From: Myxococcales bacterium
Lineage (GTDB): Bacteria > Myxococcota_A > Polyangia > Palsa-1104 > JAEUJZ01
NCBI GenBank assembly: GCA_016794465.1
Contig: JAEUKA010000067.1
Coordinates: 1-38,140, forward strand
DNA length: 38,140 nucleotides
Direction of reading: 5' to 3'
A model generated the notes under the pieces. The model was not told the origin of the DNA, made no database searches, and worked only from the letters and a program-made list of their open reading frames with translations. Position 1 is the stretch's first letter; each line of letters begins with the position of its first letter. A program made the translations under genes and the position numbers. Below are positions 31,188-38,140 of this stretch, in pieces.

Positions 31188-32041
31188 ATGAGCTCGTCCA
31201 GCTCTTGGCGCTGGAGCGAATCGAAGAGAACTTGTTTCGAGGTCAGAGCCAAGATCTCGGCTGGGGTCAGGTGTTCGGAGGTCAGGTGTTGGGACAAGCC
31301 CTGAGCGCGGCGGCTCAGACTGTTCCGATGAATCGCCACGTGCATTCCCTACATGCCTACTTTCTGCGGACCGGCGATGCCCAACGACCGATTGTCTATT
31401 CTGTCGATCGCATTCGTGATGGCACAAGCTTTACCACCCGCAGCATTGTCGCGACGCAGAACGGAAGGCCGATCTTTCAGATGCTCGCATCGTTTCAGAT
31501 CGATGAGCTGGGCTTTGAACATGCCGATGTGATGCAGGCTGTGAAGGGTCCAGAGGGACTCCTATCCGAGCGCGAGCTGTGGGCCAAGTACGCCGAGCGC
31601 TTGCCGGAAAAGCTACAACAGAGAGCCATGGCAGAGCGTCCGATCGAGCTGCGGCCCGTGACTCCTATTCATCCCTTTGTTCCGGAACAGAGCATTCCAG
31701 AGCAAGCCGTGTGGGTCCGTTCCAGTGGCGCACTTCCCGACGCAGAGGCGCTACACAGATATCTGTTGGCCTACTGCTCGGACTTTGCCTTTCTGCCCAC
31801 TTCACTGCGTCCACATGGTGTGACCTGGGTGAATCCGGCACTGCAGATCGCAAGCTTGGATCATGCGATGTGGTTTCATCGACCCTTCCGGATGGATGAC
31901 TGGCTGCTCCACGTGATGCACAGTCCTTCGGCCTCTGGAGCACGCGGTCTGGTGCGTGGCAGTGTGTTTTCGCGCGATGGCAAGCTGGTGGCATCTACTG
32001 CGCAGGAAGGACTCATCCGCATGCGCGGGAGTCGTCCATAG
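31172..32041 (+). CDS. tesB: Acyl-CoA thioesterase II
   Basis: 289 residues, double hot-dog fold. Family hallmarks are FRGQSQDLGWGQVFGGQVLGQAL and VHSLHAYFLRTGD in the first half, and HYLLAY-equivalent, FLPTSLRPH, ASLDHAMWFHRPFRMDDWLLH and GARGLVRGSVFSRDGKLVASTAQEG in the second, including the catalytic Asp (SLDHAMWFH) and Gln (AQEGL) positions. It hydrolyses medium and long acyl-CoAs. GGAG lies just before the ATG. Convergent with the SixA-like gene 20 bp away. Confidence 0.95.
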   Translation: MSRVLDELVQLLALERIEENLFRGQSQDLGWGQVFGGQVLGQALSAAAQTVPMNRHVHSLHAYFLRTGDAQRPIVYSVDRIRDGTSFTTRSIVATQNGRPIFQMLASFQIDELGFEHADVMQAVKGPEGLLSERELWAKYAERLPEKLQQRAMAERPIELRPVTPIHPFVPEQSIPEQAVWVRSSGALPDAEALHRYLLAYCSDFAFLPTSLRPHGVTWVNPALQIASLDHAMWFHRPFRMDDWLLHVMHSPSASGARGLVRGSVFSRDGKLVASTAQEGLIRMRGSRP

Positions 32042-32060
32042 CAGCGCCGGTCACGGCTGG

Positions 32061-32582
32061 TTAGGCAATCAGTAGTCGCTCTTGCTGTAGTGTCTCTGGG
32101 TGGATAAACCACTGGGGGCTTCCGTCGGAGATCATGCTCACTTGAGCCGGGCGTAGCGGTGGGAAGGCGGGCCGCGCAGTCAGATATGCTCCCAGCATGG
32201 AGAGTCCTGGCTCTTGGCTGATCACCGCGATTCGTTGACCTCGCAGCGAGATTTCTTTGGCTGCCACATGCAGCGGAATCCCAGGAGCAAGGGAGGGAAG
32301 TACCTCGATGATTCCCAAGTAATCCAGCCGCTCTGCCAGCAGCTCCGCAGTCTGTACCGAGCGAACCTGTGGGCTGGCTACGATGAGATCGAACTCGATG
32401 TGGAGCTCGTGTAGCACTCGTCCCACCGCGCGAACCATCTTGCGACCTTTGGGATTTAGGTGACGGTGTTCTTCGCCAAGCGGCGTCGCATCTTCCACCG
32501 TTAGACCATGACGAATCAGGTGTATCTCCACGTCAACAGAGTCCCGCATGCGCGGAGGCCAGTCAATGGCAGGTAGCATCAC
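32061..32582 (-). CDS. SixA-like histidine phosphatase with altered second His
   Basis: 173 residues from the first possible start (GTG 32582); an ATG at 32549 would place EIHLIRHG nearer to the normal SixA start. The RHG motif (nucleophilic His) in HLIRHGLTVED, the VASPQVRSVQTAELLA motif with the substrate Arg, and overall length fit the SixA branch of histidine phosphatases, which dephosphorylate phospho-His on phosphotransfer proteins. The usual second His in GHEPDLS is Gln here (VISQEPGLSML), so activity may be changed or lost. It is the last gene of the GTPase/OmpA operon strand, 69 nt after the cyclase stop; whether it is part of the same transcript is likely but unproven. Confidence 0.8.
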   Translation of the reverse strand: MMLPAIDWPPRMRDSVDVEIHLIRHGLTVEDATPLGEEHRHLNPKGRKMVRAVGRVLHELHIEFDLIVASPQVRSVQTAELLAERLDYLGIIEVLPSLAPGIPLHVAAKEISLRGQRIAVISQEPGLSMLGAYLTARPAFPPLRPAQVSMISDGSPQWFIHPETLQQERLLIA

Positions 32583-32651
32583 GGAAGGACTGGCTCATTC
32601 ATCGCAATGCGGAGCTGCTCGGCCCGCTGCGCGATCGCTGCGTGCAGCACT

Positions 32652-33701
32652 TCATCCCCAGGGCTCCTTCTTAGCCATCAGCGGAAAGTAGCTCCAGGCC
32701 CGCACCGGCTGCGCAAGTCCTTTGAGCTGTAGACTTCGTTCGTTATAACAGACGACATCCTGTTTTAGCAGACGATGCGTTGTCTCATCGATCAGGATTT
32801 CACCCGGCCGAGCCTGTCCTTGCAGGCGCGAGGCGAAGTTGACATGGTGACCAATCGCGGAAAAGCCGCGACGATCCTGACTGCCAATCAGACCCACGGC
32901 AACTGGACCGGTGGTGATTCCGATTCCTGCTTCTAAGCAGTGCTGCCCTGCGGCGGCTCGGCTGCGATTGACCTCGGCAATGTTGCAGAGGATTCCCACT
33001 GCGGCCCGCGTGGCTAGCTGTGGGGAAGACACCTCTGCTTCCAGCAGTCCAAACACGGCCATCACCGCATCGCCCATGATCTTGTCGACGACGCCACCGT
33101 GCTCCTGAATCGCATCGATCATTGCCGGAATGTACTGGTTGAGCGCACCAAATACCGTCTCCGGAGTACTCTGCTCGCTAAATGGAGTGAACTCCCGAAT
33201 GTCGGAAAACAGAATGGTGGCAGTGCGCCGCTCGCCACTGCTGCGAATCGGCCACTCTCCGGTGAGCAGGAGCTCTGCGATCGACTTTCCCAAGTGAGCA
33301 TGAAGCATCCGAGTCTGTTTCTCGCTGCGCAGACTCAGCTCATTGCCCTTCTGCTGCATGATCTGCTTGTGCTCATGTTCACTGCGCGCATCCAGCAAGA
33401 TGATCCAGCCGGAGTCTGATTGGGAGTCCCGCACAAAGTGTACGTCCAGACAGGCGCCGTTCTCTGTCTGCAGTGCCGAGAGCTGCATTCTTGCTTCCGG
33501 ACACGGACAGAGTCCGATCAAAAATGATAGCTGCTCATCGGCACGACCTCCGCTGCGCAGCGACGAAAAACCGTGATGTGAGAGGTCCCCCCCAAAGGAA
33601 AGGAGGACTCCTTCTGCATCGACTTCCAAGTAGGCCAAGTGACGCTGACTAAGCAGATCCTCTACGACATAGCGCAGCACGCGATCGGGAACAGTACTCA
33701 C
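32652..33701 (-). CDS. Class III adenylate/guanylate cyclase
   Basis: 349 residues; GTG 33701 overlaps the GTPase stop by 4 nt (GTGA), so the two are coupled. The N-terminal 150 residues look like a PAS-type sensor (DAEGVLLSFGGDLSHHGFSSL, then DSGWIILLDARSEHEHKQIM) followed by a signalling helix. The cyclase domain (about 160-335) has both metal Asp (ILFSDIREFTPF and KIMGDAVMAVFG) and the transition-state Asn/Arg (GHHVNFASRLQ), so a homodimer should be active. The substrate-specifying residues were not assigned, so cAMP or cGMP is open. No membrane segment. Probably makes a second messenger under control of the adjacent GTPase/OmpA complex. Confidence 0.9.
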   Translation of the reverse strand: MSTVPDRVLRYVVEDLLSQRHLAYLEVDAEGVLLSFGGDLSHHGFSSLRSGGRADEQLSFLIGLCPCPEARMQLSALQTENGACLDVHFVRDSQSDSGWIILLDARSEHEHKQIMQQKGNELSLRSEKQTRMLHAHLGKSIAELLLTGEWPIRSSGERRTATILFSDIREFTPFSEQSTPETVFGALNQYIPAMIDAIQEHGGVVDKIMGDAVMAVFGLLEAEVSSPQLATRAAVGILCNIAEVNRSRAAAGQHCLEAGIGITTGPVAVGLIGSQDRRGFSAIGHHVNFASRLQGQARPGEILIDETTHRLLKQDVVCYNERSLQLKGLAQPVRAWSYFPLMAKKEPWG

Positions 33702-34204
33702 TTGGGGATGCCTCCCAACATCTGCTCGGTCAAGCTCGCAAAGGCTTGCTCGACACCCTCACCGGTCTTGGCGCTGGTGCGCTGAATCTGCCAGCCACTC
33801 TCTGTCAGCTGGCGCAGGCGCTCTGGCCGGACTTCCCACTGTGGCGACAGATCGCACTTGTTCATCAGCAGGACGTGCGGAACATTGCCAAGACTGGCCA
33901 GCGCTTTGTCCCGCAGCTCGATGGCTTTTTCGACGGTATCGGGGCGCGTCCCATCGGCGACCAGGAACAGTCCGGAAGAGCCGCGCAGGTAGGTAGTCTG
34001 GACGCGCTGAAACTCATCTTCACCGTACAGATCCCACAGCAGCAGCAGGACTTCTTTGCCACTGTGCGTCAGCTGCTTCTTGTCGATTTTTACGCCCACT
34101 GTGGTGAGGTACTTGTCGGCAAACATACTGTGGACAAAGCGCCGCACCAGACTGGTTTTACCGACGGCAAATGCGCCGAGCATGCAGACTTTTTTCTGGA
34201 TCAT
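33698..34204 (-). CDS. Rab/Ras-like small GTPase
   Basis: 168 residues, the size of a bare G domain. G1 is GAFAVGKTSL (residues 10-19), switch I has a Thr-Thr-Val-Gly stretch (34-37), G3 is WDLYGEDE (Asp58 and Gly61), G4 is NKCD (115-118) and G5 is TSAKTG (143-148). The position of the Ras catalytic Gln61 is Glu62 here, which may slow intrinsic hydrolysis. There is no C-terminal prenylation Cys, so membrane attachment must come through partners. The ATG overlaps the OmpA-family stop by 4 nt. Bacterial Rab-like GTPases of this kind often share operons with OmpA-like proteins, for instance in cyanobacteria. Confidence 0.9.
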   Translation of the reverse strand: MIQKKVCMLGAFAVGKTSLVRRFVHSMFADKYLTTVGVKIDKKQLTHSGKEVLLLLWDLYGEDEFQRVQTTYLRGSSGLFLVADGTRPDTVEKAIELRDKALASLGNVPHVLLMNKCDLSPQWEVRPERLRQLTESGWQIQRTSAKTGEGVEQAFASLTEQMLGGIPK

Positions 34205-36003
34205 CGAGCGCCTTCGCGATGGTTGATTCCTCCGGTAATGATCACGCGGAAGGAGGTCGCTCGTTCGCTGCGCTCCTGCTCGAACTGAAGAGGAACCACC
34301 GGACGCAGCCGCCGCATGTCTATCCCCGCACTGGCCAGCCAGTGACTCATGACTTTGGCGCGACTTTCCCGCAGCTTGAGGTTGTACAGCTCGTCGCCAA
34401 TGGTATCGGTGTGGGCGTGGACCTCTACCGTGACATTCATTCCGGTTCGATCTCCATCGGCCAGCGCGAGCAGCTGTTTTAGCTCGGTGACTGCTTTTTG
34501 AAACTGGGACTCCTGACCGGGCAGAAGCTCGATGCTGCCAGCCCGGAAACGGAAGTCGATCGCTTCGATGATGCGCGCTCGATCGTACAGCACTTCATAC
34601 AGCGTCTTTTCACGCGGCAGCGGCTTCACTTTGCAGTCAAAACTTCGCACGCCAACCACCACGCGAACCAGCAGCTTGGCATCCGCGATCCACTGTTCCG
34701 ACGCCGTTCCCAAGGCCATTAGTACGCCGTCCGTTATATTGAACGATAGCTGCACACCGTCGGGAGGAGCCAGCGCTCGACGCGCTCTCCGCAGCACCAG
34801 CTCGGGCTCCATCGCCAGGTAGGGAGTGACTACGGACTCTGTCTCTTCCGGACGGAGTCCAGCGCTGCGGAGTACCTGTTCTACTTCCTCCGCTTCCGGA
34901 TCGCGCAGCAAACGCAGCGCAAAGTGTCCCTGTTTCTGCGTGGCATCTAGCAGCACCACACCCGGCTGTTTTCGCAGAGACTCGACGGCAAAGACCAGTC
35001 GTCGCGCGTGGGTCCGTTCCCGCACAATGCTTCCGTACAGAAAATAGCCGCACACCAGGAGTCCGACACCGATCACAAACCACGCTGCAAAGGGGCGCGG
35101 CTGCTCGGTTTTTTGCTGGGCCTGCAAGCACGCTTCCAGATACGGACGGACTCCTTTCAGATCATCCGTATCCCCGGAATACGCTTTCAGTACTTCCGAG
35201 TGACTGCGGTGACATAGCTCGACGGTGCGACGAAACAGCTCGCGCAGCCGGACCGGAGCCGTGCCACGAATCACACAGGCCAGGACTGCGTGTGGACCGC
35301 GCTCTAGCCACACTTGCAGATCTCCGACTTCCACACTATCCAGCGCTGCTTTGCTTTCGACCCGAAAGGAGTCGCGCACAAAGTCCTGAATCGCGGTCAA
35401 CATACTGGTGACCATTGACGCGTCTTGGGTCTGTTGTCCCGTCGCTGTGGCCACCGAGTCCGCGATCACATGTTGCAGCAGCAGACCGCTCTCGGGATGG
35501 ATGAGGAAGACCTGCTCCACGCGATACACCAGGCTATGCAGCAGGACCACTTCGCTGAACGACTTGCCGGTCGCGAGCGCTTCAATCCGCCACCGCCAGC
35601 CGCGCAGCGAGAACGCATGGTCCAGAGCATACGATGTCTGCTGTAACAGACGCAGCAGCGCTTCGTGGACGGCTCGGGTAATCGCGCTGCCGATGATCGG
35701 GAAGATCGCTTCGGTGATGACATCCGGGTTGCGGCGCACTGAGGTCTGGAGCGCGCTCTCAATGGTGGGCGCCATCGCGGACCCCAGGTCGCCGTTCTGC
35801 TCGCTGGCGAGGCTGAAGGCGGCAGGCAATACTGCGGCCACACTGCGTGCATCGACGGCGGAGCGCTCGTCCAGCTGCCGCTTGAGCGAGTCGATGTCAT
35901 CGCGCTCGGGCCGCACCAGCAGCGACCGCAGCTGCTGATATTCGTCGCTGGTCGAAGCAGACGCTGTCGGGGGCGATGCAGAGTGGTTGGACTCGTCGGA
36001 CAT
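34201..36003 (-). CDS. OmpA-family protein with long cytoplasmic N-terminal domain
   Basis: 600 residues. An acidic/Ser-rich start and about 290 helical residues precede a single membrane helix (AAWFVIGVGLLVCGYFLYG near 305-325). The periplasmic part ends in an OmpA peptidoglycan-binding domain with FRAGSIELLPGQESQFQK, VEVHAHTDTIGDELYNLKLRESRAKVMSHWLASAGID and the final RVIITGG strand, which carries the HTD and LR..R positions that hold diaminopimelate. So the protein spans the inner membrane and tethers to peptidoglycan, with the large N-terminal half facing the GTPase. It is coupled to the GTPase gene by ATGA and lies 17 bp after the coiled-coil gene. Confidence 0.85.
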   Translation of the reverse strand: MSDESNHSASPPTASASTSDEYQQLRSLLVRPERDDIDSLKRQLDERSAVDARSVAAVLPAAFSLASEQNGDLGSAMAPTIESALQTSVRRNPDVITEAIFPIIGSAITRAVHEALLRLLQQTSYALDHAFSLRGWRWRIEALATGKSFSEVVLLHSLVYRVEQVFLIHPESGLLLQHVIADSVATATGQQTQDASMVTSMLTAIQDFVRDSFRVESKAALDSVEVGDLQVWLERGPHAVLACVIRGTAPVRLRELFRRTVELCHRSHSEVLKAYSGDTDDLKGVRPYLEACLQAQQKTEQPRPFAAWFVIGVGLLVCGYFLYGSIVRERTHARRLVFAVESLRKQPGVVLLDATQKQGHFALRLLRDPEAEEVEQVLRSAGLRPEETESVVTPYLAMEPELVLRRARRALAPPDGVQLSFNITDGVLMALGTASEQWIADAKLLVRVVVGVRSFDCKVKPLPREKTLYEVLYDRARIIEAIDFRFRAGSIELLPGQESQFQKAVTELKQLLALADGDRTGMNVTVEVHAHTDTIGDELYNLKLRESRAKVMSHWLASAGIDMRRLRPVVPLQFEQERSERATSFRVIITGGINHREGAR

Positions 36004-36020
36004 ATCGGCGCAGTGACAGC

Positions 36021-36629
36021 CTACGGAGTGTCCGCGCTCAGCCGTGCCGCCAGGTCCGTCAGCAGTCCCGCCAGCGCATTGCGATCGGTCTTGCTACCCC
36101 GGAGCTGCTGCAGCTCCTGTTGCAGCAGGGTACCCAGCTCGCTCAGGCTCAGCTGCACTTCGTCGCGAAGCTGCTTGCCCTGCGTCAGCACCTGCTGGCG
36201 AAGCTCGCGATTGGACCGACTGAGCTGCTCTTCCAGGTGGTGGGTGCGCTCCTCCAGACCGTGGCTCAGCTCTTCGAGCGACTTGCTGACTTCGCGCAGC
36301 GAGCTTTTCCGTCCCTCGTACTCCCCGGCGAGCCGCTCACTCAGCGCCTCAAGTTCCTGACGGACATAGCCCTCGATCGCATCGTTGCGGCGACGGAAGT
36401 CTTCGCGCAGCTCCGCCACGTCCTTGCTCAGCTGTTCTTCCAGCCGATGGAAGCGCACTTCGTAGTCGCGCATCTGGTTGCCGAACAGGATCGTGCGGAT
36501 TTTTTCGATGTTGCTGTGGCTCTGGCCTTCGACCGCGTCGAGCATCTCGGTGCTCTTGGTCGGCTCGGCGGGCTTGCTGACGACATTCGGCTTTGCCGCA
36601 GACTTCTTCCCATCGCTGGCGCTCATCAT
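36021..36629 (-). CDS. Coiled-coil protein of the GTPase/OmpA module
   Basis: 202 residues; ATG at 36629 (or the ATG at 36626) follows AAGGAAACC. After a Lys/Pro linker comes a short conserved core (IRTILFGNQMRDYEVRFHRLEEQL), then about 110 residues of heptad-rich helix with Glu/Leu/Arg and a shorter C-terminal helix. I recall proteins with such a FGNQMRDYE core next to Rab-like GTPase/OmpA genes, chiefly in cyanobacteria; this is memory, not a search. No membrane segment. Probable scaffold or adaptor of the membrane GTPase complex and first gene of the operon. Confidence 0.75.
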   Translation of the reverse strand: MMSASDGKKSAAKPNVVSKPAEPTKSTEMLDAVEGQSHSNIEKIRTILFGNQMRDYEVRFHRLEEQLSKDVAELREDFRRRNDAIEGYVRQELEALSERLAGEYEGRKSSLREVSKSLEELSHGLEERTHHLEEQLSRSNRELRQQVLTQGKQLRDEVQLSLSELGTLLQQELQQLRGSKTDRNALAGLLTDLAARLSADTP

Positions 36630-36642
36630 TGCGAGGTTTCCT

Positions 36643-36678
36643 TTGTAAGATGGCTAACATTATTATCCTCACTTACAA
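36643..36678 (-). promoter_or_regulatory. Operon promoter region with flanking inverted repeat
   Basis: TTGTAAG (36643-36649) and CTTACAA (36672-36678) are perfect complements 22 bp apart. Between them, on the minus strand, GATAAT (36667-36662) is a good -10 for the coiled-coil/OmpA/GTPase/cyclase operon; the -35 is weak (about TTCGAG, 18 bp upstream). The placement of the arms around the -10 suggests an operator or looping site. The ribosome site AGGAAA is at 36642-36637. Confidence 0.45.
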
Positions 36679-36703
36679 AAAATCACTCGAAAAGTAAGGC
36701 GGT

Positions 36704-37413
36704 TCAGCGAGTCAGCCGCGCCACTTCGACGAGAGTCGGTGCGTGTCCGGCAGGCCGAAGCTCCAGCGTCGCGGTGTTCCAAAACTGCTGCTCTTCCCGA
36801 CTGTGCGTCACATACAAGACCGGGATGTCGAGTGCCGCCAGCAGCGAGCCGAGTCGCTCCAGCAGTTCCCGACGCTGGCTCAAGTCCACGGCAGACAGGG
36901 GTTCATCAAGCAGCAGCGCTTGCGGTCGGGGGGCCAAGGCTCGTCCGAGTGCCACCCGCTGCCGCTGACCGCCCGAGAGCTCGCCCGGTCGACGCGCAAG
37001 AAGCGGAGAGAGCTGTAGCTCGCTGGCCAGCTCTGCGACTCGCTCGTCGCGGGCCTGACGAGGCAAAGCCGTAAGTCCATACGCCAAGTTTTGCTTCACC
37101 GACAGATGAGGAAACAGCATCGGCTGCTGCATCACGTAGCCAATCCGGCGCTGCTCGGGCGGAATCATTGTCTGCGGCGGCTGGCCCGCGCTGCGACGCA
37201 GAAGCTCGCGATCCCCGAGGGTGATCAGTCCCTCGTCGGGCAGCCGATGTCCCGCCAGCAGATCCAGCGTTGTGCTCTTGCCCGAGCCTGACGGACCGAC
37301 CAGCACCGTGACTCCCGACGGCAGCGCCAGATCGACCCGCAGCGTATAGACACCGTCGGGCGAGGTCCGTAGCGAGGCCTGAAGGAGGATCTTGTCGTCG
37401 AGCGGCCGATCCG

Positions 37414-37417
<4 letters not shown>
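36704..37417 (-). CDS. modC: Molybdate ABC transporter ATP-binding protein, short form
   Basis: 237 residues. Walker A GPSGSGKST, Q-loop region RRIGYVMQQPMLFPHLSV, signature LSGGQRQRVALGRAL and Walker B ALLLDEPLSAVD are intact, and the switch His lies in VLYVTHSREE. The VTVLVGPSGSGKST start, GYVMQQ loop and RRELLERLGSLLAALDIP are ModC-like. The TOBE/molybdate-binding C-terminal domain of full-length ModC (about 350 residues) is absent. The ATG overlaps the modB-like stop by 4 nt, so the two form an operon; the substrate-binding modA should be upstream, outside the window. Sulphate or other oxyanion transport remains an alternative. Confidence 0.85.
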
Positions 37418-38106
<689 letters not shown>

Positions 38107-38140
38107 GCGGCCCGCACTATATCGGCTCAGAGGGGATTGT

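Noticed and set aside
32042..32060. Bidirectional terminator between tesB and the SixA-like gene
   Set aside because: Only a 4-bp GCCG/CGGC stem is visible in the 19-bp gap.
36679..36703. Terminator after modC
   Set aside because: CTTAC/GTAAG flanks a T-rich loop but there is no stem immediately before the T-run.

Overview
The window is about 38 kb of moderately GC-rich, gene-dense bacterial DNA. A lineage in or near the Myxococcota (old Deltaproteobacteria) is my best guess. The reasons are a lipoprotein with a PDLSLP-type spacer, two class III cyclases, an STK-type kinase fragment, a Rab-like GTPase operon with an OmpA partner, and a metalloprotease with a C-terminal membrane/Arg-rich sorting-like tail. 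This is inference; there is no rRNA or other taxonomic marker. No tRNA, rRNA or CRISPR array was seen, and no stretch over 300 bases lacks a gene.

Region A (1-9039, all + strand) looks like a phage-derived or plasmid-like cassette. It holds a tail-fibre-like C-terminus cut by the window edge, a 51-aa ORF, a small lipoprotein, a collagen-like/beta-helix fibre, four unrecognised proteins in tightly overlapping frames, a SprT-like zinc protein, a DUF6884-type protein, and a ParA/MinD-like protein whose Walker A has lost both lysines.

Region B (9131-25705) is the most unusual part. On the minus strand, reading 17913 down to 9245, are a CHAT-protease/nSTAND-ATPase/membrane protein, a small caspase-like His/Cys protein, a 1388-aa protein built like eukaryotic soluble adenylyl cyclase (tandem cyclase domains, ATPase, TPR), and a V4R ligand-binding protein. 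Divergent on the plus strand are a three-fold fascin-like beta-trefoil protein, a 1537-aa beta-rich protein ending in 29-residue helical tandem repeats, and a SAM methyltransferase with an unknown N-terminal half. I propose that this is one uncharacterised NTP/cyclic-nucleotide-controlled protease system, possibly a conflict or programmed-death system with large beta-rich partners.

Region C (25741-27773) is scarred: a Ser/Thr kinase cut off at its HRDIKP catalytic loop, a 62-bp segment that also occurs 16.6 kb away behind the V4R gene, an AT-rich spacer with a 15-bp palindrome, and a serine recombinase that may be leaderless.

Region D (27792-32041) is more ordinary: glutathione S-transferase, secreted matrixin-like metalloprotease, SRPBCC protein, SrkA/YihE kinase and TesB thioesterase.

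Region E (32061-36629, minus) is a compact operon: coiled-coil protein, OmpA-family membrane protein, Rab-like GTPase and adenylate/guanylate cyclase, followed by a SixA-like phosphatase with an altered active site. Region F (36704-38106, minus) is the end of a molybdate ABC transporter operon (modB, modC).
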